A stretch of 64,000 nt of DNA from Salvelinus alpinus (Eukaryota; Chordata; Actinopteri; Salmoniformes; Salmonidae): contig NC_092092.1 in NCBI RefSeq assembly GCF_045679555.1, forward strand, positions 11,408,690 through 11,472,689, read 5' to 3'. Under the pieces are notes generated by a model. The model was not told the origin of the DNA and did not search any database. It was given only the letters and a program-made list of their open reading frames with translations. Shown here piece after piece: positions 32,640-44,102 of the stretch (position 1 is its first letter; each line of letters starts with the position of its first letter). The position numbers and the translations under genes were made by a program.

Positions 32640-33908
32640 TGTCACTGATCTACACACAATACCACATAATGTCTAAGTTAATTTTTGTTTGTAGACATTT
32701 TTCCAAATTAATAAAAAATTTAAAGCTGAAATGTCTTGAGTCAATATGTATTCAACCCCTTTGTTATAGTAAACCTAAATAAGTTCAGGAGTAAGAATGT
32801 GCTTAACAAATCACATAATAAGTTGGATGGACTCATTCTGTGTTCAATAATAGTGGTTAACATGATTTATGATTGGCTACCCCATCTCTGTGCCCCACAC
32901 ACACAATTATCTGTGAGGTCCCTCAATCGAGTAGTGAATTTCAAACACAGATTCAACCACAAAGACCAGGGAGGTTTTTCAGTGCCTCACAAAGAAGGGC
33001 ACTGATTGGTAGACATATAAAAAAAAACAGACATTGAATCTCCCTTTGAGCATGGTAAAGTTATTAATTCAACATTGGATGGGGTATCAATACACCTAGT
33101 CACTATAAAGATACAAGAGTCCTTCCTAACTTTTTCCAGAGAGTTTCCAGAGAGGATGGGAACTGCTCAGGGATTTCACCATGAGGCCAATGGTGATTTT
33201 AAAACAGTTACAGAGTTGAATGATTGTGGTATGAGAACTGAGGACGGATCAACAACATTATAGTTGCAGTACTCCACAATACTAACTTAAATGATAGAGT
33301 GAAAAGAAGGAAGGCTGTACAGAATAAAAATATTCCAAAACATGCATCCTGTTTGCAACAAGGCACTTAAGTAACACGGCAAACAAATGAACTTTTTGTC
33401 ATATTTACAAAGCATTATGTATGGGGCAAATCTAACACAACACATCACTGAGTACCACTTCATATTTTTAAGCATGGTGGGGACTGCATCATGTTATGTA
33501 TTAACAAGAGGGTTTTTTAGGATAAAAAGATAAGGAAAACAGCTAAGCACCGGCTTTCTGGCAATGATCAACAACCAACTTGATAGAGATTGAATCATTT
33601 TTTAAAGAATAATTGGCAAATATTGTACAATCCAAAACGACTCTCAGCTGTAATTGCTGCCAAAGGTGTTTCTACCATGTATTGTCTCAGGGGGATCAAT
33701 GCCACAGGCGGCCGGTGGCACCTTAATTGGGGGTGACGGGGTCATAGTATTGACTAGAATGGAATAAATGGAATGGTATTGAACACATTGTATTTTTTGT
33801 AGATCGTTGAACAAAAATGACAATTAAATCCATTTTTAAACCTCTTTTGTAACACAGCAAACTATGAAAAAAGTCAAGGGGTTTGAATAGTTTCTGAAGG
33901 CACTGTAA
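32640..33908 (+). mobile_element. Tc1-like transposon relic, second copy of the TGAGTCAATA family
   Basis: The order 'accacataatgtctaag', CTTGAGTCAATATGTATTCA, 'agttcaggagtaagaatgtg', 'cacaaagaccagggaggttt', 'catgaggccaatggtg' and 'gatagagtgaaaagaaggaa' matches the copy at 12105. It extends further to 'tcaaggggtttgaatagttt' near 33900. A short foreign repeat (33705-33800, 'aatggaataaatggaatggt') is inserted near its end. No intact transposase. Confidence 0.7.
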
Positions 33909-33909
33909 A

Positions 33910-34358
33910 GTGGCTTCAGAAAATATTCAGGCCGCTTGGGCCACTCAAGGACATTCAGAAACTTGTCCCGATGCCACAGCTGCATTGTCTTAGCTGTGTA
34001 CTTAGGGTTGTTGTCCTGTTAGAAGGTCAACCTTTGCCCCAGTCTGAGGTCCTGAGCGCTCTGGAGCAGGTTTTCATCAAGGAACTCACTTTACTTTGCT
34101 CCCTTTATTTTTCCCTCGATCGTGACTAGTCTCCCAGTCCCTGCCACTGAAAAACATCCCCACAGCATGATGCTGCCACCACCATGCTTCACCGTAGGGA
34201 TGGTGCCAGGTTTCTTCCAGATGTGACACTTGGCATTCAGGCCAAAGAGTTCAATCTTGGTTTCACCAGAACAGAGAATCTTGTTTCTCATGGTCTGAGA
34301 GTCCTTTAGGTGCCTTTTGGCAAACTCCAAGCGGGCTGTCATGTGCCTTTTACTGAGT
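33910..34358 (-). pseudogene. Tc1-like transposase fragment (third family)
   Basis: The minus-strand frame 34342-34091 reads MTARLEFAKRHLKDSQTMRN, then a first-Asp block altered to SGETKIELFG (normally S-D-E-T-K), then HIWKKPGTIPTVKHGGGS and MLWGCFSVAGTGRLV. The first catalytic Asp is therefore replaced by Gly. Further minus-strand sequence to 33950 is the same element with stops. Its 5' part is cut by unrelated sequence and a SINE at 34371. Confidence 0.8.
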
Positions 34359-34370
34359 TAGGGAGGGTTT

Positions 34371-34655
34371 GGCCGGTAGGGATATCCTTGTCTCATCGCG
34401 CACTAGCGACTCCTGTGGTGGGCTGGGTGCAGTGCACGCTGACCAGGTCTCTAGGTGTACGGTGTTTTCTCTGACACATTGGTGCGGCTGGCTTCTGGGT
34501 TGGATGCGCGCTGTGTTAAGAAGCAGTGTGGCTTGGTTGGGTTGTGTTTCGGAGGACGCATGGCTCTCGACCTTGTATGGGAGTTGTAGCGATGAGACAA
34601 GACAGTAACTACTAACAATTGGATACCACAAAAAAGGGGGTAAAAAAAAATATAT
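34371..34655 (+). mobile_element. tRNA-derived SINE (SmaI-like), full length
   Basis: The head GGCCGGTAGGGATATCCTTG is followed by CTCATCGCGCACTAGCGACT, 'gacacattggtgcggctggc', 'cgctgtgttaagaagcagtg', 'cggaggacgcatggctctcg', 'gtagcgatgagacaagacag' and a 3' end 'acaattggataccac' plus an A-rich tail. This is the order of the salmonid SmaI/OS-SINE-type element. It interrupts the Tc1 relic to its left. Confidence 0.8.
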
Positions 34656-35489
34656 ATATATTTTAAAAGATATAAATCCTTAAAACTTCTCTTAAGGCCT
34701 AGAAGAACCTCACGGTACGCCACTATGCACATTTCTCACATTGTGGGATCTCCCTTCTACACACTGCTGCAACATATCTGAATTCTTGGCAACTAAAGCA
34801 TTGAAGTGGGTTCTGAATAGCAAATATAACCTAATCTGACCTTATCAGGTAGTGTTCAACAAGACAAACAGTCTCGGTCTCGCTATTGCCACCGGGTCTA
34901 TGTCTCACCAAACGGCAGGCATCACAAACACTGGGAATATTCCTTTTCCTTTGATCCACCACTGCACTCAATGCTACCCCACTGATCATCCCTTTTAGCG
35001 GCTCTGGAGAGCAAAGCACACCACAGGTTGAGCCCCGGACCCCGTGACTCGAAGCGCCCGATTCCTCTAGAACAAGTATTCCCAAAATGGGGTACGCGCA
35101 ATGCCGTCGGGGGTACATTTTCAAACAGTACATTTATATTTTCCAACTGGGCTATATATTTGGGTGAGGTTTTTTTCTCACCTGAGTAGCCTTGTTTCAC
35201 TGCCAAAAATAAAATTAAACCATCTACTATTCAGCGAAATAACAACACAATGTCAAATAAAGGTAGCCTAGTCAAATAATTAATATCCAATCACATTAAC
35301 CATTACCCTCTCACGGGAAATCTTCACTCTTGCGCAGACATTTAGAAACGAAAAATGACAATATGAAAAATAAGCCACAGGAGTTTTTTGAGTGAGAAAA
35401 AATACAACTTTAGACTAGTAAGACATGTATAAAAGCAACAGATACCATTAATAAGAAGGGGCTAGAACCCTCTTATATGGTGAGCTATT

Positions 35490-37012
35490 GAGTGGCTAGG
35501 ACAGGCAAGCCCCATACTATTGTGGAGAACTTTATTTTTCCTGCTGCTGCCGTTATGGCTGGGACAATGCTGGGGGAAAAGTCCAAAAAGACAATGCCTT
35601 CCTCAAACAACACTGTTTCACGATACATCAGTGACATGGCAGGAGATGTTTTGAAACAATTACTGCTTCGCATACAAGCCAGTGAATTATATACAATACA
35701 GCTGGAAGCGTCAAGCGGACCTGGATCACCTCCTGGTATATGTTCGTTACATTTATGGGAGGTCAATTAAGAAAGACATCCTCTTCTGCAAACCACTGGA
35801 AACCAGAACAACAGAGGATATTTTTAAAGTACTGGAAAGCTTTGTGACATCAAATGGACTTTGGTGGTCAAGATGTGTTGGTGTCTGTACTGATGGCGCA
35901 AAAGCCATGACAGGGAGACATAGTGGAGTGGTAACGCGCGTGCAAGCAATTTCTCCCAACGCCACTTGGGCACACTGCCGCATCCACCGAGAGGCTCTTG
36001 CTGCCAAGGGAATGCCTGACGGCTTGAAAGACATTGTGGACACTACAGTGAAAATGGTTAACTTTGTTAAAGCAAGGCCGCTGAACTCTTGTGTATTTTC
36101 TGCATTATGCAATGATATGGGCAGCGACCATGTAACGCTTTTACAACGTACAGAAGTGCGCTGGTTATCAAGGGGCAAGGTATTGACACGTTTTTTTCAA
36201 TTGAGAGACGAGCTTAAAGTTATCTTTACTGACCATAATTTTCACTTGTCTGACAGCTTGCATGATGACGAGTTTCTCACACAACTGGCCTATCTGGGTG
36301 ATGTTTTTTCACACCTGAATGATCTGAATCTAGGATTACATGGACTCTCCGCAACTATATTCAATGTGCGGGACAAAATTGAGGCTATGATTAAGAAGTT
36401 GGAGCTCTTTTCTGTCTGCATTAACAAGGACAACACACAGGTCTTTCCATCATTGTATGATTTGTTTGTGTGCAAATGAACACAAGCTTACAGACAATGT
36501 GTAACGGTCTTTCTCCTCCTCTTTGCTTGAAGAGAAATGTCAAACACCTGCCTCTAATTGAGAACCATATCAGGCAACCCATTAAACCAACATAGAAACA
36601 CATAACATAGAATGCCCACCCCAACTCACGCCCTGACCAACTAAACACATACAAAAATAAGAGAAAACAGGTCAGGAACGTGACACAATGTCAAATGTGA
36701 TATAGCGAAGCACCTGAGTGAGCTTGGTGAGCAATTACGCATGGACTTTCCCGAACAACTGGATTCGTTATCCCTTTCAGGCCCTGCGTCCAGTCCACTT
36801 ACCGATATCTGAACAAGAGAGCCTCATCGAAAATGCAACAAGCGGTTCTGTGAAAATTTGATTTCATCAGAAGTCACTGCCAGATTTCTGGACAGGGCTG
36901 CGCTCAGAGTTTCTTGCCTTGGCAAATCGCGCTGTTAAGACACTGATGCCCTATGCAACCACGTACCTATTAGCCTATCAGAAGCTTTTAGAGCCATGAC
37001 ATCATTTTCTGG
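35490..37012 (+). pseudogene. hAT-superfamily transposase (ZBED5-like), broken
   Basis: Part 1 (35492-35720) reads AAAVMAGTMLGEKSKKTMPS and SRYISDMAGDVLKQLLLRI. A one-base frameshift near 35710-35725 joins it to part 2 (to 36479): LVYVRYIYGRSIKKDILFCK, the Asp block VGVCTDGAKAMTG, the C-x2-H-like AHCRIHREALAAK, and TEVRWLSRGKVLTRFFQL. A second frameshift lies near 36465, and a 186-bp mini-LTR (36500-36685) splits NEHKLTDN from VKCDIAKHLSELGEQLR. The C-terminal end SLPDFWTGLRSEFLALANRA and MPYATTYL follows. The final CEAGFS block is lost where Tc1 family B sequence begins at 37016. Three lesions make it dead, but much of the protein remains readable. Confidence 0.85.
36500..36685 (-). mobile_element. 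Mini-LTR insertion, 186 bp, TSD CAATG, inside the hAT frame
   Basis: It runs TGTAACGG...CGTGACA and is flanked by a perfect 5-bp duplication CAATG (36495-36499, 36686-36690). On the minus strand it begins TGTCACGTTCCTGACC, the same as the 26726 LTR, and keeps 'ggtcagggcgtgagttgggg' and 'gttctcaattagagg'. It lacks the second arm of the dyad and the R/U5 region. It is a deleted solo LTR or a short non-autonomous form. Confidence 0.85.
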
Positions 37013-37015
37013 AAT

Positions 37016-37262
37016 TTTCCAAGCTGTTTAAAGGCACTTAGTGTATGTAAACTTCTGACCCACTGGAATTGTGATATAGTGAATTATAAGTGAAATAATC
37101 TGTCTAAACAATTGTTGGAAAAAGGACTTGTGTCATGCACAAAGTAGATGTCCTAACCGACTTGCCAAAACTATAGTTTGTTAACAAGAAATTTGTGGGG
37201 TGGTTGAAAAACGAGTTTTAATGACTCCAACCTAAGTGTATGTAAACTTCCAACTTCAACTG
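37016..37262 (+). mobile_element. Tc1-like family B, 3' end fragment (second copy)
   Basis: 'tgtttaaaggcacttagtgt', 'gtaaacttctgacccactgg', 'caagaaatttgtggggtggt' and the end 'aacttccaacttcaactgta' match a Tc1-family 3' end. It truncates the hAT relic on its left. Confidence 0.7.
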
Positions 37263-37439
37263 TAGGTATGTACACCTCGAACTCAGGAGACTAATCACTG
37301 ATCTTAACAGCGCCATTATTACGCTGTCGCATCATCGCACTTGCAACATCGACCTTTATCACAGGTTGGCAAGAGAAATCCAGACCTAGCAACATCACTA
37401 TAAACCTCATAAAGCTAGCTAACTAGCAACACATCAGTG

Positions 37440-37765
37440 GAGGCTTCTCAGAGGAGGAAGGGGAGGTACATCCTCCTCAGGGAATTTAATGAAAATAGTG
37501 AAACATGAAGAAAAAAAATTACATCAACTATAATAAATATATTCACGTCACAAAATAATTGATTAAAACACACTGTTTTGCAATGAAGGTCTACAGTAGC
37601 CTCAACACAACTCTGTAGGGTAGGACCATGGTGTAGCCGGAGGACAGCTACTTTCCATCCTCCTCTGGGTACATTGACTTCAATACAAAACCTAGGCGGC
37701 TCATGGTTTTCACCGCCTTCCATAGACTTACACAGTAATTATGACAACTTCTGGAGGATGTCCTC
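37440..37765. repeat. Interspersed repeat with inverted GGAGG/CCTCC motifs
   Basis: 'tggaggcttctcagaggagg', 'catcctcctcagggaattta', 'accatggtgtagccggagga' and 'ctggaggatgtcctccaacc' resemble a dispersed salmonid repeat. It is non-coding. Confidence 0.4.
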
Positions 37766-38880
37766 CAACCAATCAGAGCTCTTGCAGCATGAACTGAGAT
37801 TTTGTCCAACCAATCAAAGGATCAGAGAATGAATCTAGTACTGAAAGCATAAGCTACAGCTAGCTATCACTGCAGTGCTTAACATGTGGTGAGTAATTGA
37901 CTCAAAGAGAGAGAAAAACAATAGTTGAACAGTTTTGAACAAATATATTTCTTCAAAAATGAAGTTATTTTTTTTACTTTCTAACTTTCTTACTTAGTTA
38001 GCTAGTTTAGCCTACTTAAACACCCGGGTCAAACATGTTATGTTAGCAAGCTGGCTATGGCTATCCAACACTGGAACTGTTCCAAGTCAAGGTAAGCTTT
38101 TGATTTGATTAATTTATTGCCACTGGGGCCCGCTGGTGTAACTGCTAAACTGCTTGCTCACTGTACTGCATGATTGTAGTGGGTTTACTAATGACAACGA
38201 TGTAGGCTGTGTGTAGAGGTTAGCGGTTCTGATATGAAGGTTTGGCTTGGAAAGGTTTTTTCGCCTGGTCACAGACAGCTGAGTTTTCTTTAAAAAAATA
38301 AATGAACATCAATGCCAATGTCAATATCAGCTCAAACAATTATATTACCATCTTGACCAAGCTGGTCAGCTCAAGCATATTTCCACTAGCTTGGCCAAAC
38401 TGGTCTACCAGCTCAATCATTAGGCTACTTCCAAGTTCCACCAGCTAGGTCAAGCTATGGTTTACAAGCTGAACCATGTTTCCACCAGCTTGCCAGACAG
38501 CTCTGGGACACATGCAGAATTTTGTCCAAGTTTCCATTTAATATCTGTTCTCCTTTTGCTCCCATTCTCCAAGTGCCTCTTTGGAGAAGCATGAATGAGA
38601 CCCTCTTTAGAGAAGCATGAATGATACCCTCTTTAGAGAAGCATGAATTATACCCTCTTTGGAATCCACTTGTTCAAAATGTGTCTGATGCTGGTGGGAG
38701 TACAGCTGTGCAGGAGAGCTTTGGGCAGATGGCAAGAGCTTTCTCTTGTTGCTTAGTTCACTGTTCAATCAGGTCTGCTGGGTTTTTCCCCCTCTCTACG
38801 TCTGCTTTGCCAACTATGTGGTGGACTGGAAAATAGCAAACAGTGGTCACGTTCCTCCTTTTTTGTTAGCCCTGGTGCCA
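37766..38880. other. No gene recognised; a short tandem repeat at 38580-38665
   Basis: About 38340-38500 has diverged copies of 'accagctcaagcat' and 'tttccaccagctt'. At about 38580-38665 a roughly 30-bp unit (CTCTTTAGAGAAGCATGAAT plus 'gataccc') occurs three times. No coding feature is supported. Confidence 0.5.
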
Positions 38881-38881
38881 T

Positions 38882-39033
38882 CCACATTTTACATTACAGC
38901 AGGAGCTCTTATCCAGAGAGACTCACAATAGCAAATGCTCACGTTTGTTGTACTTTTTCATATTGTTCCCCGTGGGAATCAAACCCACAACACTGGCATG
39001 GCAAGTGCCATGCTCTACCGACTGAGGCACAAA
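38882..39033 (-). mobile_element. tRNA-derived SINE with L2-type tail
   Basis: On the minus strand it has GTGCCTCAGTCGGTAGAGCA (tRNA-like head with A box), 'gttgtgggtttgattcccac' (B box) and the tail CTCTGGATAAGAGCTCCTGC. The cloverleaf is not completed, so this is a SINE and not a tRNA gene. Confidence 0.75.
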
Positions 39034-39627
39034 GGTACAACCTAAGTACCACAGTGTCAAGCTGTCCCAGAGCAGCTGAGCCCATTGCATCTACTCTCTG
39101 GTAGTGGAGCCCCACCTCTCCCTAGAATTAATTGGAATAAAGGTAGATGCCAATACACACTGACATGGACCGGAAAGCAGCTGCCATCTCTTTTGAGAAT
39201 TCTAGCTTCGGAGCTTATTAATCAAAGGTGCTAGAAATCAAAGTATTGTAACCTCAATACAAAATAATCACCGGTCTCTCTCTTACAGTAACATGTCCCA
39301 GTATACCTATGAAGAGCTGTATTTTGATGATGTTTGATGATGGACAATGACATGGAAAACAATGCTTGATTTCTCGATACATGTAACTGTGAGCCCGGAT
39401 ATCTGTGTTCAGTTATTAAACTGCTCTGTCTTCCCTGGCAATAGGTGAGATCTGCTATGTGATACATTGTTTATAACAACCTGGTCTCAGAGCATTTCGT
39501 ATTATTCTGTAAGTAAATCAGAGACACTTCATTTAGTATGTTATTTTACTTTTCATACGGTATGTATTAATTTGTGGATGTCCATCACCCATTTCGTATG
39601 ATATGTTACGAATTACAATTCGTATTA

Positions 39628-40852
39628 TAAACTCAGCAAAAAAATGAACGTCCCTTTTTCAGGAAGCTGTCTTTCAAAGATAATTCGGAAAAATCCAAAT
39701 AACTTCACAGATCTTCATTGTATAGGGTTTAAACATTGTTTCCCATGCTTGTTCAATGAACCATAAACAATTAATGAACATGCACTTGTGGAACGGTCGT
39801 TAAGACACAAACAGCTTACAGACGGTAGGCAATTAAGGTCACAGTTATGAAACCTTAGGACACTAAAGAGGCCTTTCTACTGACTGAAAAACACAAAAAG
39901 AAAGATGCCCAGGGTCCCTGCTCATGTTGCAAGGAGGCATGAGGACTGCAGATGTGGCCAGGGCAATAAATTGCAATGTCCGTACTGTGAGATGCCTAAG
40001 ACAGCGCTACAGTGAGACAGGACGAACAGCTGATCATCCTCGCAGTGGCAGACCCAGTGTAGCAACACCTGCACAGGATCGGTACATCCGAACATCACAC
40101 CTGTGGGACAGGTACAGGTTGGCAACAACAACTGCCCGAGTTACACCAGGAACGCACAATCCCTCCATCAGTGCTCAGACTGTCCACAATAGACTGAGAG
40201 AGGCTGGACTGAGGGCTTCACAAGACATCACCGACAACAACGTCGCCTATGGGCACAAACCCACCGTCGCTGGAGCAGACAGGACTGGCAAAAAGTGCCC
40301 TTCACTGACGAGTTGGATTCGCGTTTATCGTCGAAGGAATGAGCGTTACACCGAGGCCTGTACTCTGGAGCGGTATCGATTTGGAGGGTCCGTCATGGTC
40401 TGGGGCGGTGTGTCAGAGCATCATCAGACTGAGCTTGTTGTCATTGCAGGCAATCTCCCATTGAGCACGTCTGGGACCTGTTGGATCGGAGGGTGAGGGC
40501 TCGGGCCATTCCCCCAGAAATGTCCGGGAACTTGCAGGTGCCTTGATGGAAGAGTGGGGTAACATCTCACAGCAAGAACCGGAAAATCTGGTGCAGTCCA
40601 TGAGGGGGAGATGCACTGCAGTACTTAATGCAGCTGGTGGCCACAACAGATACTGACTGTTACTTTTGATTTTGACCCCCCCTTTGTTCAGGGACACATT
40701 ATTCAATTTCTGTTAGTCACTTGTCTGTGGAACTTGTTCAGTTTATGTCTCAGTTGTTGAATCTTGTTATGTTCATACAAATATTTACACATGTTAAGTT
40801 TGCTGAAAATAAGTTGACAGTGAGAGGACATTTCTTTTTTTGGTGAGTTTAT
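39628..40852 (+). mobile_element. Tc1-like transposon, internally deleted
   Basis: The ends TAAACTCAGCAAAAAAA and its reverse near 40852 (TTTTTTTGGTGAGTTTA) are terminal inverted repeats with TA at the border. Apart from deletions, the inner sequence parallels the copy at 55895-57394. It is inserted within the hAT-like element. Confidence 0.85.
39924..40496 (+). pseudogene. Tc1-like transposase, missing part of the catalytic core
   Basis: The 190-codon frame starts with the helix-turn-helix DNA-binding part (MRTADVARAINCNVRTVRCL, then RSGRPSVATPAQDRYI). It continues to VRVYRR-like IRVYRRRNERYTEACTLE and GGSVMVWGGVSEHHQTELVV. Compared with the copy at 56095, segments are missing before ITDNNVAYGH, between PSLTSWIRVY and its neighbours, and a large segment after VVIAGNL. 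That last deletion removes the second Asp block and shifts the frame before the Glu region (PLSTSGTCWIGG in place of PIEHVWDLLDRR). The third block is readable in another frame. It cannot be active. Confidence 0.85.
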
Positions 40853-41282
40853 GTTACACATTTGTAAAATGTACAATATGTTAGGAATTTGCTAAACGTA
40901 TGATATGTTACAAATTCTAGCTAGGTGGCTAGGTGGCTAACATTAGCTAGCTGGCTAACGTTAGCTAGGCTAGGGGTTAAGGTTAAGTTTGGGAGTTAGG
41001 GTTAGGGGAAGGGGAAGGGTTAACTAAAAGGGTTAAGGTTGGGGTTAGGGGAAGGGTTAGCTAACATGCTAAGTAGTTGCCAAGTAGCTAAAATATAGTA
41101 AGTAGTTGAAAAGTTGCTAATTAGCTACAATTGTCCGTAATGACATTCAAACTCGCCTACCCATCCAACCCGACCAAGTAACCATCTGTCTTATGTAACC
41201 ATACTAAACGTAATATATCATGCTAATTTGAGTGTCCCGGATTTACGTTTACTATGTTACATCTAGTCTATGAGACCAGGCT

Positions 41283-41990
41283 GTTTATAAAGGTAGATAA
41301 CTATTTTTGAGACAGACAGACCAGCAGACAGACGGGTGCTGAAAATAAATTTCCCCATGCAAATTGCAAGCCTGACATGTGGCAAATCTTTACCACACCC
41401 TCTATGGGGTATGTCAATTAGATTTAATTCTCAAATGGCTCTTAACAAAATATTTACATCTCACCTACTATTTGATTTAAAAAATGGGTTGTGTTTTCAC
41501 CATGTCAAGGTGAATTGTGCATGAGGAGGGCACAGCATGCTTGTGGTGGTAGCACATCCAGCCAAACAGGAGCCAACCCTCTCTTTTATACACTGCCAAT
41601 TTTAGAGGTTTACTTAAATAATGTCATTCCTCTCTCCAGGGAACAGGTAGATGTTGGCCTGAGCACAATACCAGAGTGTATTTCAGATGGTGTATGGTCT
41701 TAACGACTGCCAAGGTGTGGTTGCTGTTTGTGCACTTATAACCCAGGTGGGTGCTACATGTCCGACAATGGAGAAACCAATACCTGCGGAGGAGTGGGTT
41801 CTATGGACCGTCAGAGAAGCAGATGTGGTGCACTGATGAAGCGCTCCGGGCCTGTTTGTCAGACCGTCTTTGTTTCTCCCTGGCTGTACCATTGATGCCC
41901 CCTCCCTCCACTGAAGCTACACTGCCTTTCCAATCCAAACTGCCTCAACTCCAAGCCTTTCATCTCAAGCCAAATAGAGACATTCAATTT
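41283..41990. other. No gene recognised
   Basis: The 113-codon frame at 41751 has no family features except that its 3' half runs into the LINE-like tail described next. Confidence 0.35.
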
Positions 41991-42105
41991 CCATCTCTAC
42001 CATCTCAATTTATATGTGTTGTTTGTTTGTTTTGCTTTTTATGCGCTTTGAGATTATTTTCTGTAATGAAAAGTGCTATGCAAGTTAAATAAATTATTAC
42101 TATTT
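41990..42105 (+). repeat. LINE/SINE 3' tail-like fragment
   Basis: 'atgcgctttgagattatttt', 'gtaatgaaaagtgctatgca' and 'gttaaataaattattactat' form the end typical of a fish retroposon family (GCGCTTTGAGAT...GCTATATAAAT). Only the tail is recognisable. Confidence 0.5.
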
Positions 42106-43525
42106 CTACTCAAAAAAGACTCCAGACGTGGGTCAAATACGTATGTTACACTTTCAAATACTTAACGTACTTCTTATTTAATTTGCCTGGTATTCTGGAA
42201 CGAATAGAATAGTCCCTAAAGTGCAAGAGCTAAATCAAGGAGACCTTAAAAGTCTTTGAACAATTCATGTTGTTTAGCAGTTACGCTATCGTTTTTATTC
42301 TATATTTATGAGAAATAGTATGTGTCTTCGGTGCCCTTACAATGTATGGTATCACCTTAATGAACTGCTAAATAGAATCAACACAATGGATAAAAATACA
42401 CACACAGAAAGCATCCCACTGCAGAAAGTTGAGGCAAGCTGGAGACATAGTGACCTCTACTGGCAAGAGGTTGCAGTACAGCATTAGGTTTGTCAACCGT
42501 CATATTGAAGGGCCTTAAAAAAAGCATTGAAAATAGATTCATAAAAGAATAATCATAGAACTGTATAAAATAAAATAGTTGTATGTTATAGCTGTTCTAG
42601 TTAAGTTTGTGTATGTATGTACTGTCTTGCTGTTTTCCAATCTATGTCAGGGTCTATGAATCCAACAGAGTAGTTAAAAATCAATTAAGCATTACCCCTG
42701 CAAATGAGTTTGAGTGATGGAAAGCTTCTCAGTGCCATGCACCTGGGATTGAATTGCACATCTAAATGATCAACCAATCTGAGTTAATGCATTTTCGTCT
42801 CTTTTTCTGAAACTTTTTTCTACGGCCCTTAGCTCAACTTTTTTTTTGTATGGAAATTAAAATGTTATACCGATTGTTGGGTTACCAGTCAACCTCTGAT
42901 GGTTGTGTCCTTTGCACATTATTTACCTTAAAGTAACTGTCCAGTGTTTCCAGATTTCAATGAAATATGACCTATAATTAGTTACAATATGAGTAAAATA
43001 GTTTTCCTTACAAGTTTGTTTTATTAAGTATGCTAAAGTGCAGCTTTTCTATGTTGGATTGGTGTGAACGTAACCCAACAACAGGATGGTGTCGGTGTAT
43101 ACCAGCCATTAAAAATATTCATGCGAGTAGATCACTGATTGGCCAGCTCATCCTCTTCAGAAGGATGAGATCATCCTCTATGAGGAAATAGCAAGCATGT
43201 TTGAAAACAGTCTGTGGTGGGTTTTTTAAAGTGTTCTTTTCTCCAATGTATGCTTTGGCCACAAATACATAGGTTACACGTTTCGTCACAATATTGGTTT
43301 GAACGTTCACTTGAGGACAGACGCCAGAATGAACGTTCTACTCAATATATGGTCAGTCGGCACTGATGAAGATTTCACCAAAAGTGCATTAGAGTCAATA
43401 GCGGTGCGTGGGTAAAATCACTGATGAAGCCAAGCCAAGGCAGTAAAAAAAGCCATATTACAACCTACAGTATGCTTAGTGTAGTACACTGAAAACAAAC
43501 TTAAAGATACCAAATAACTATTTAG
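42106..43525. other. No gene recognised
   Basis: About 1.4 kb of AT-rich sequence. Only short frames (63 codons or fewer) are present. Confidence 0.35.
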
Positions 43526-43526
43526 T

Positions 43527-44102
43527 TCAATCAATGTTGCTAAATATCATGTGGCTGTCCATGGTACTGTGGTGGTATTTCCATGGTATTTCTGTCTGTG
43601 TGTGTGCGTGATAGGGAGACCTGTTCTCAAATCGTAGTCTACTGCACACAACTTCATCTCTCCTACATCCCATACTCCCCACCTCTTCCTTTACTGACCG
43701 GTGCACGCAATATAATTGCCTCCCCCTACTACTAGCATCCGACTCCCATTGCCAAAGATCGAGTACTTTTGCCCGGATCAAGGACTTGACTTCCCTGCAG
43801 CCCAGCGAGACCTGAATATTTACCCCCTCTCTCCTCACAGCACTCTTAGTCACAACATCAGCCTTTTCATTATCCTCCACACCCACATGGGCGGGAACCC
43901 AGCCAAAGCTTACCACCACTCCCATTCTCTCCAATCCCATTAACAGCACCATCATCTCCACAAACAAGTCTCCCCTATCAGACATGCCCGTCTTCACGCT
44001 ACTCAACACTGCAGCCGAATCAGAGCAGATCACCACTCTGAGTGGTTTCAACTCACCTCCACCTATAATCATGGCCATCAACTCGGTGGCATACACTGAC
44101 AC
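43527..44102 (-). pseudogene. LINE RNase H domain fragment (191 codons)
   Basis: RNase H degrades RNA in the RNA-DNA hybrid. Motifs visible are the Glu block YATELMAMIIGG, the Asp block ICSDSAAVLSSVKTG and the last block WVPAHVGVEDNEKADVVTK with its His and Asp. The first Asp block (usually a D-G-S near the N terminus) would lie upstream of the ATG at 44102 and is in another frame or lost. The frame continues to LRFENRSPYHAHTQTEI, the end of the element's protein. Confidence 0.75.

Larger units (their letters stand above)
39477..41282. mobile_element. hAT-like non-autonomous transposon, TSD GTTTATAA
   Basis: The outer ends CAACCTGGTCTCAGAG and TGAGACCAGGCT form inverted repeats (CCTGGTCTCA on both). 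The 8-bp sequence GTTTATAA flanks it (39469-39476, 41283-41290), the size expected of hAT-type integration. Excluding a nested Tc1 (39628-40852), it is about 580 bp, includes 'ttcgtatgatatgttac' words on both sides of the Tc1, and a telomere-like 'gttagggttaggggaagggg' stretch at about 41000-41060. It has no coding capacity. Confidence 0.7.

Noticed and set aside
40970-41065. Telomere or chromosome end
   Set aside because: The GTTAGGG words are few and degenerate and lie inside a hAT-like element flanked by its target duplication.
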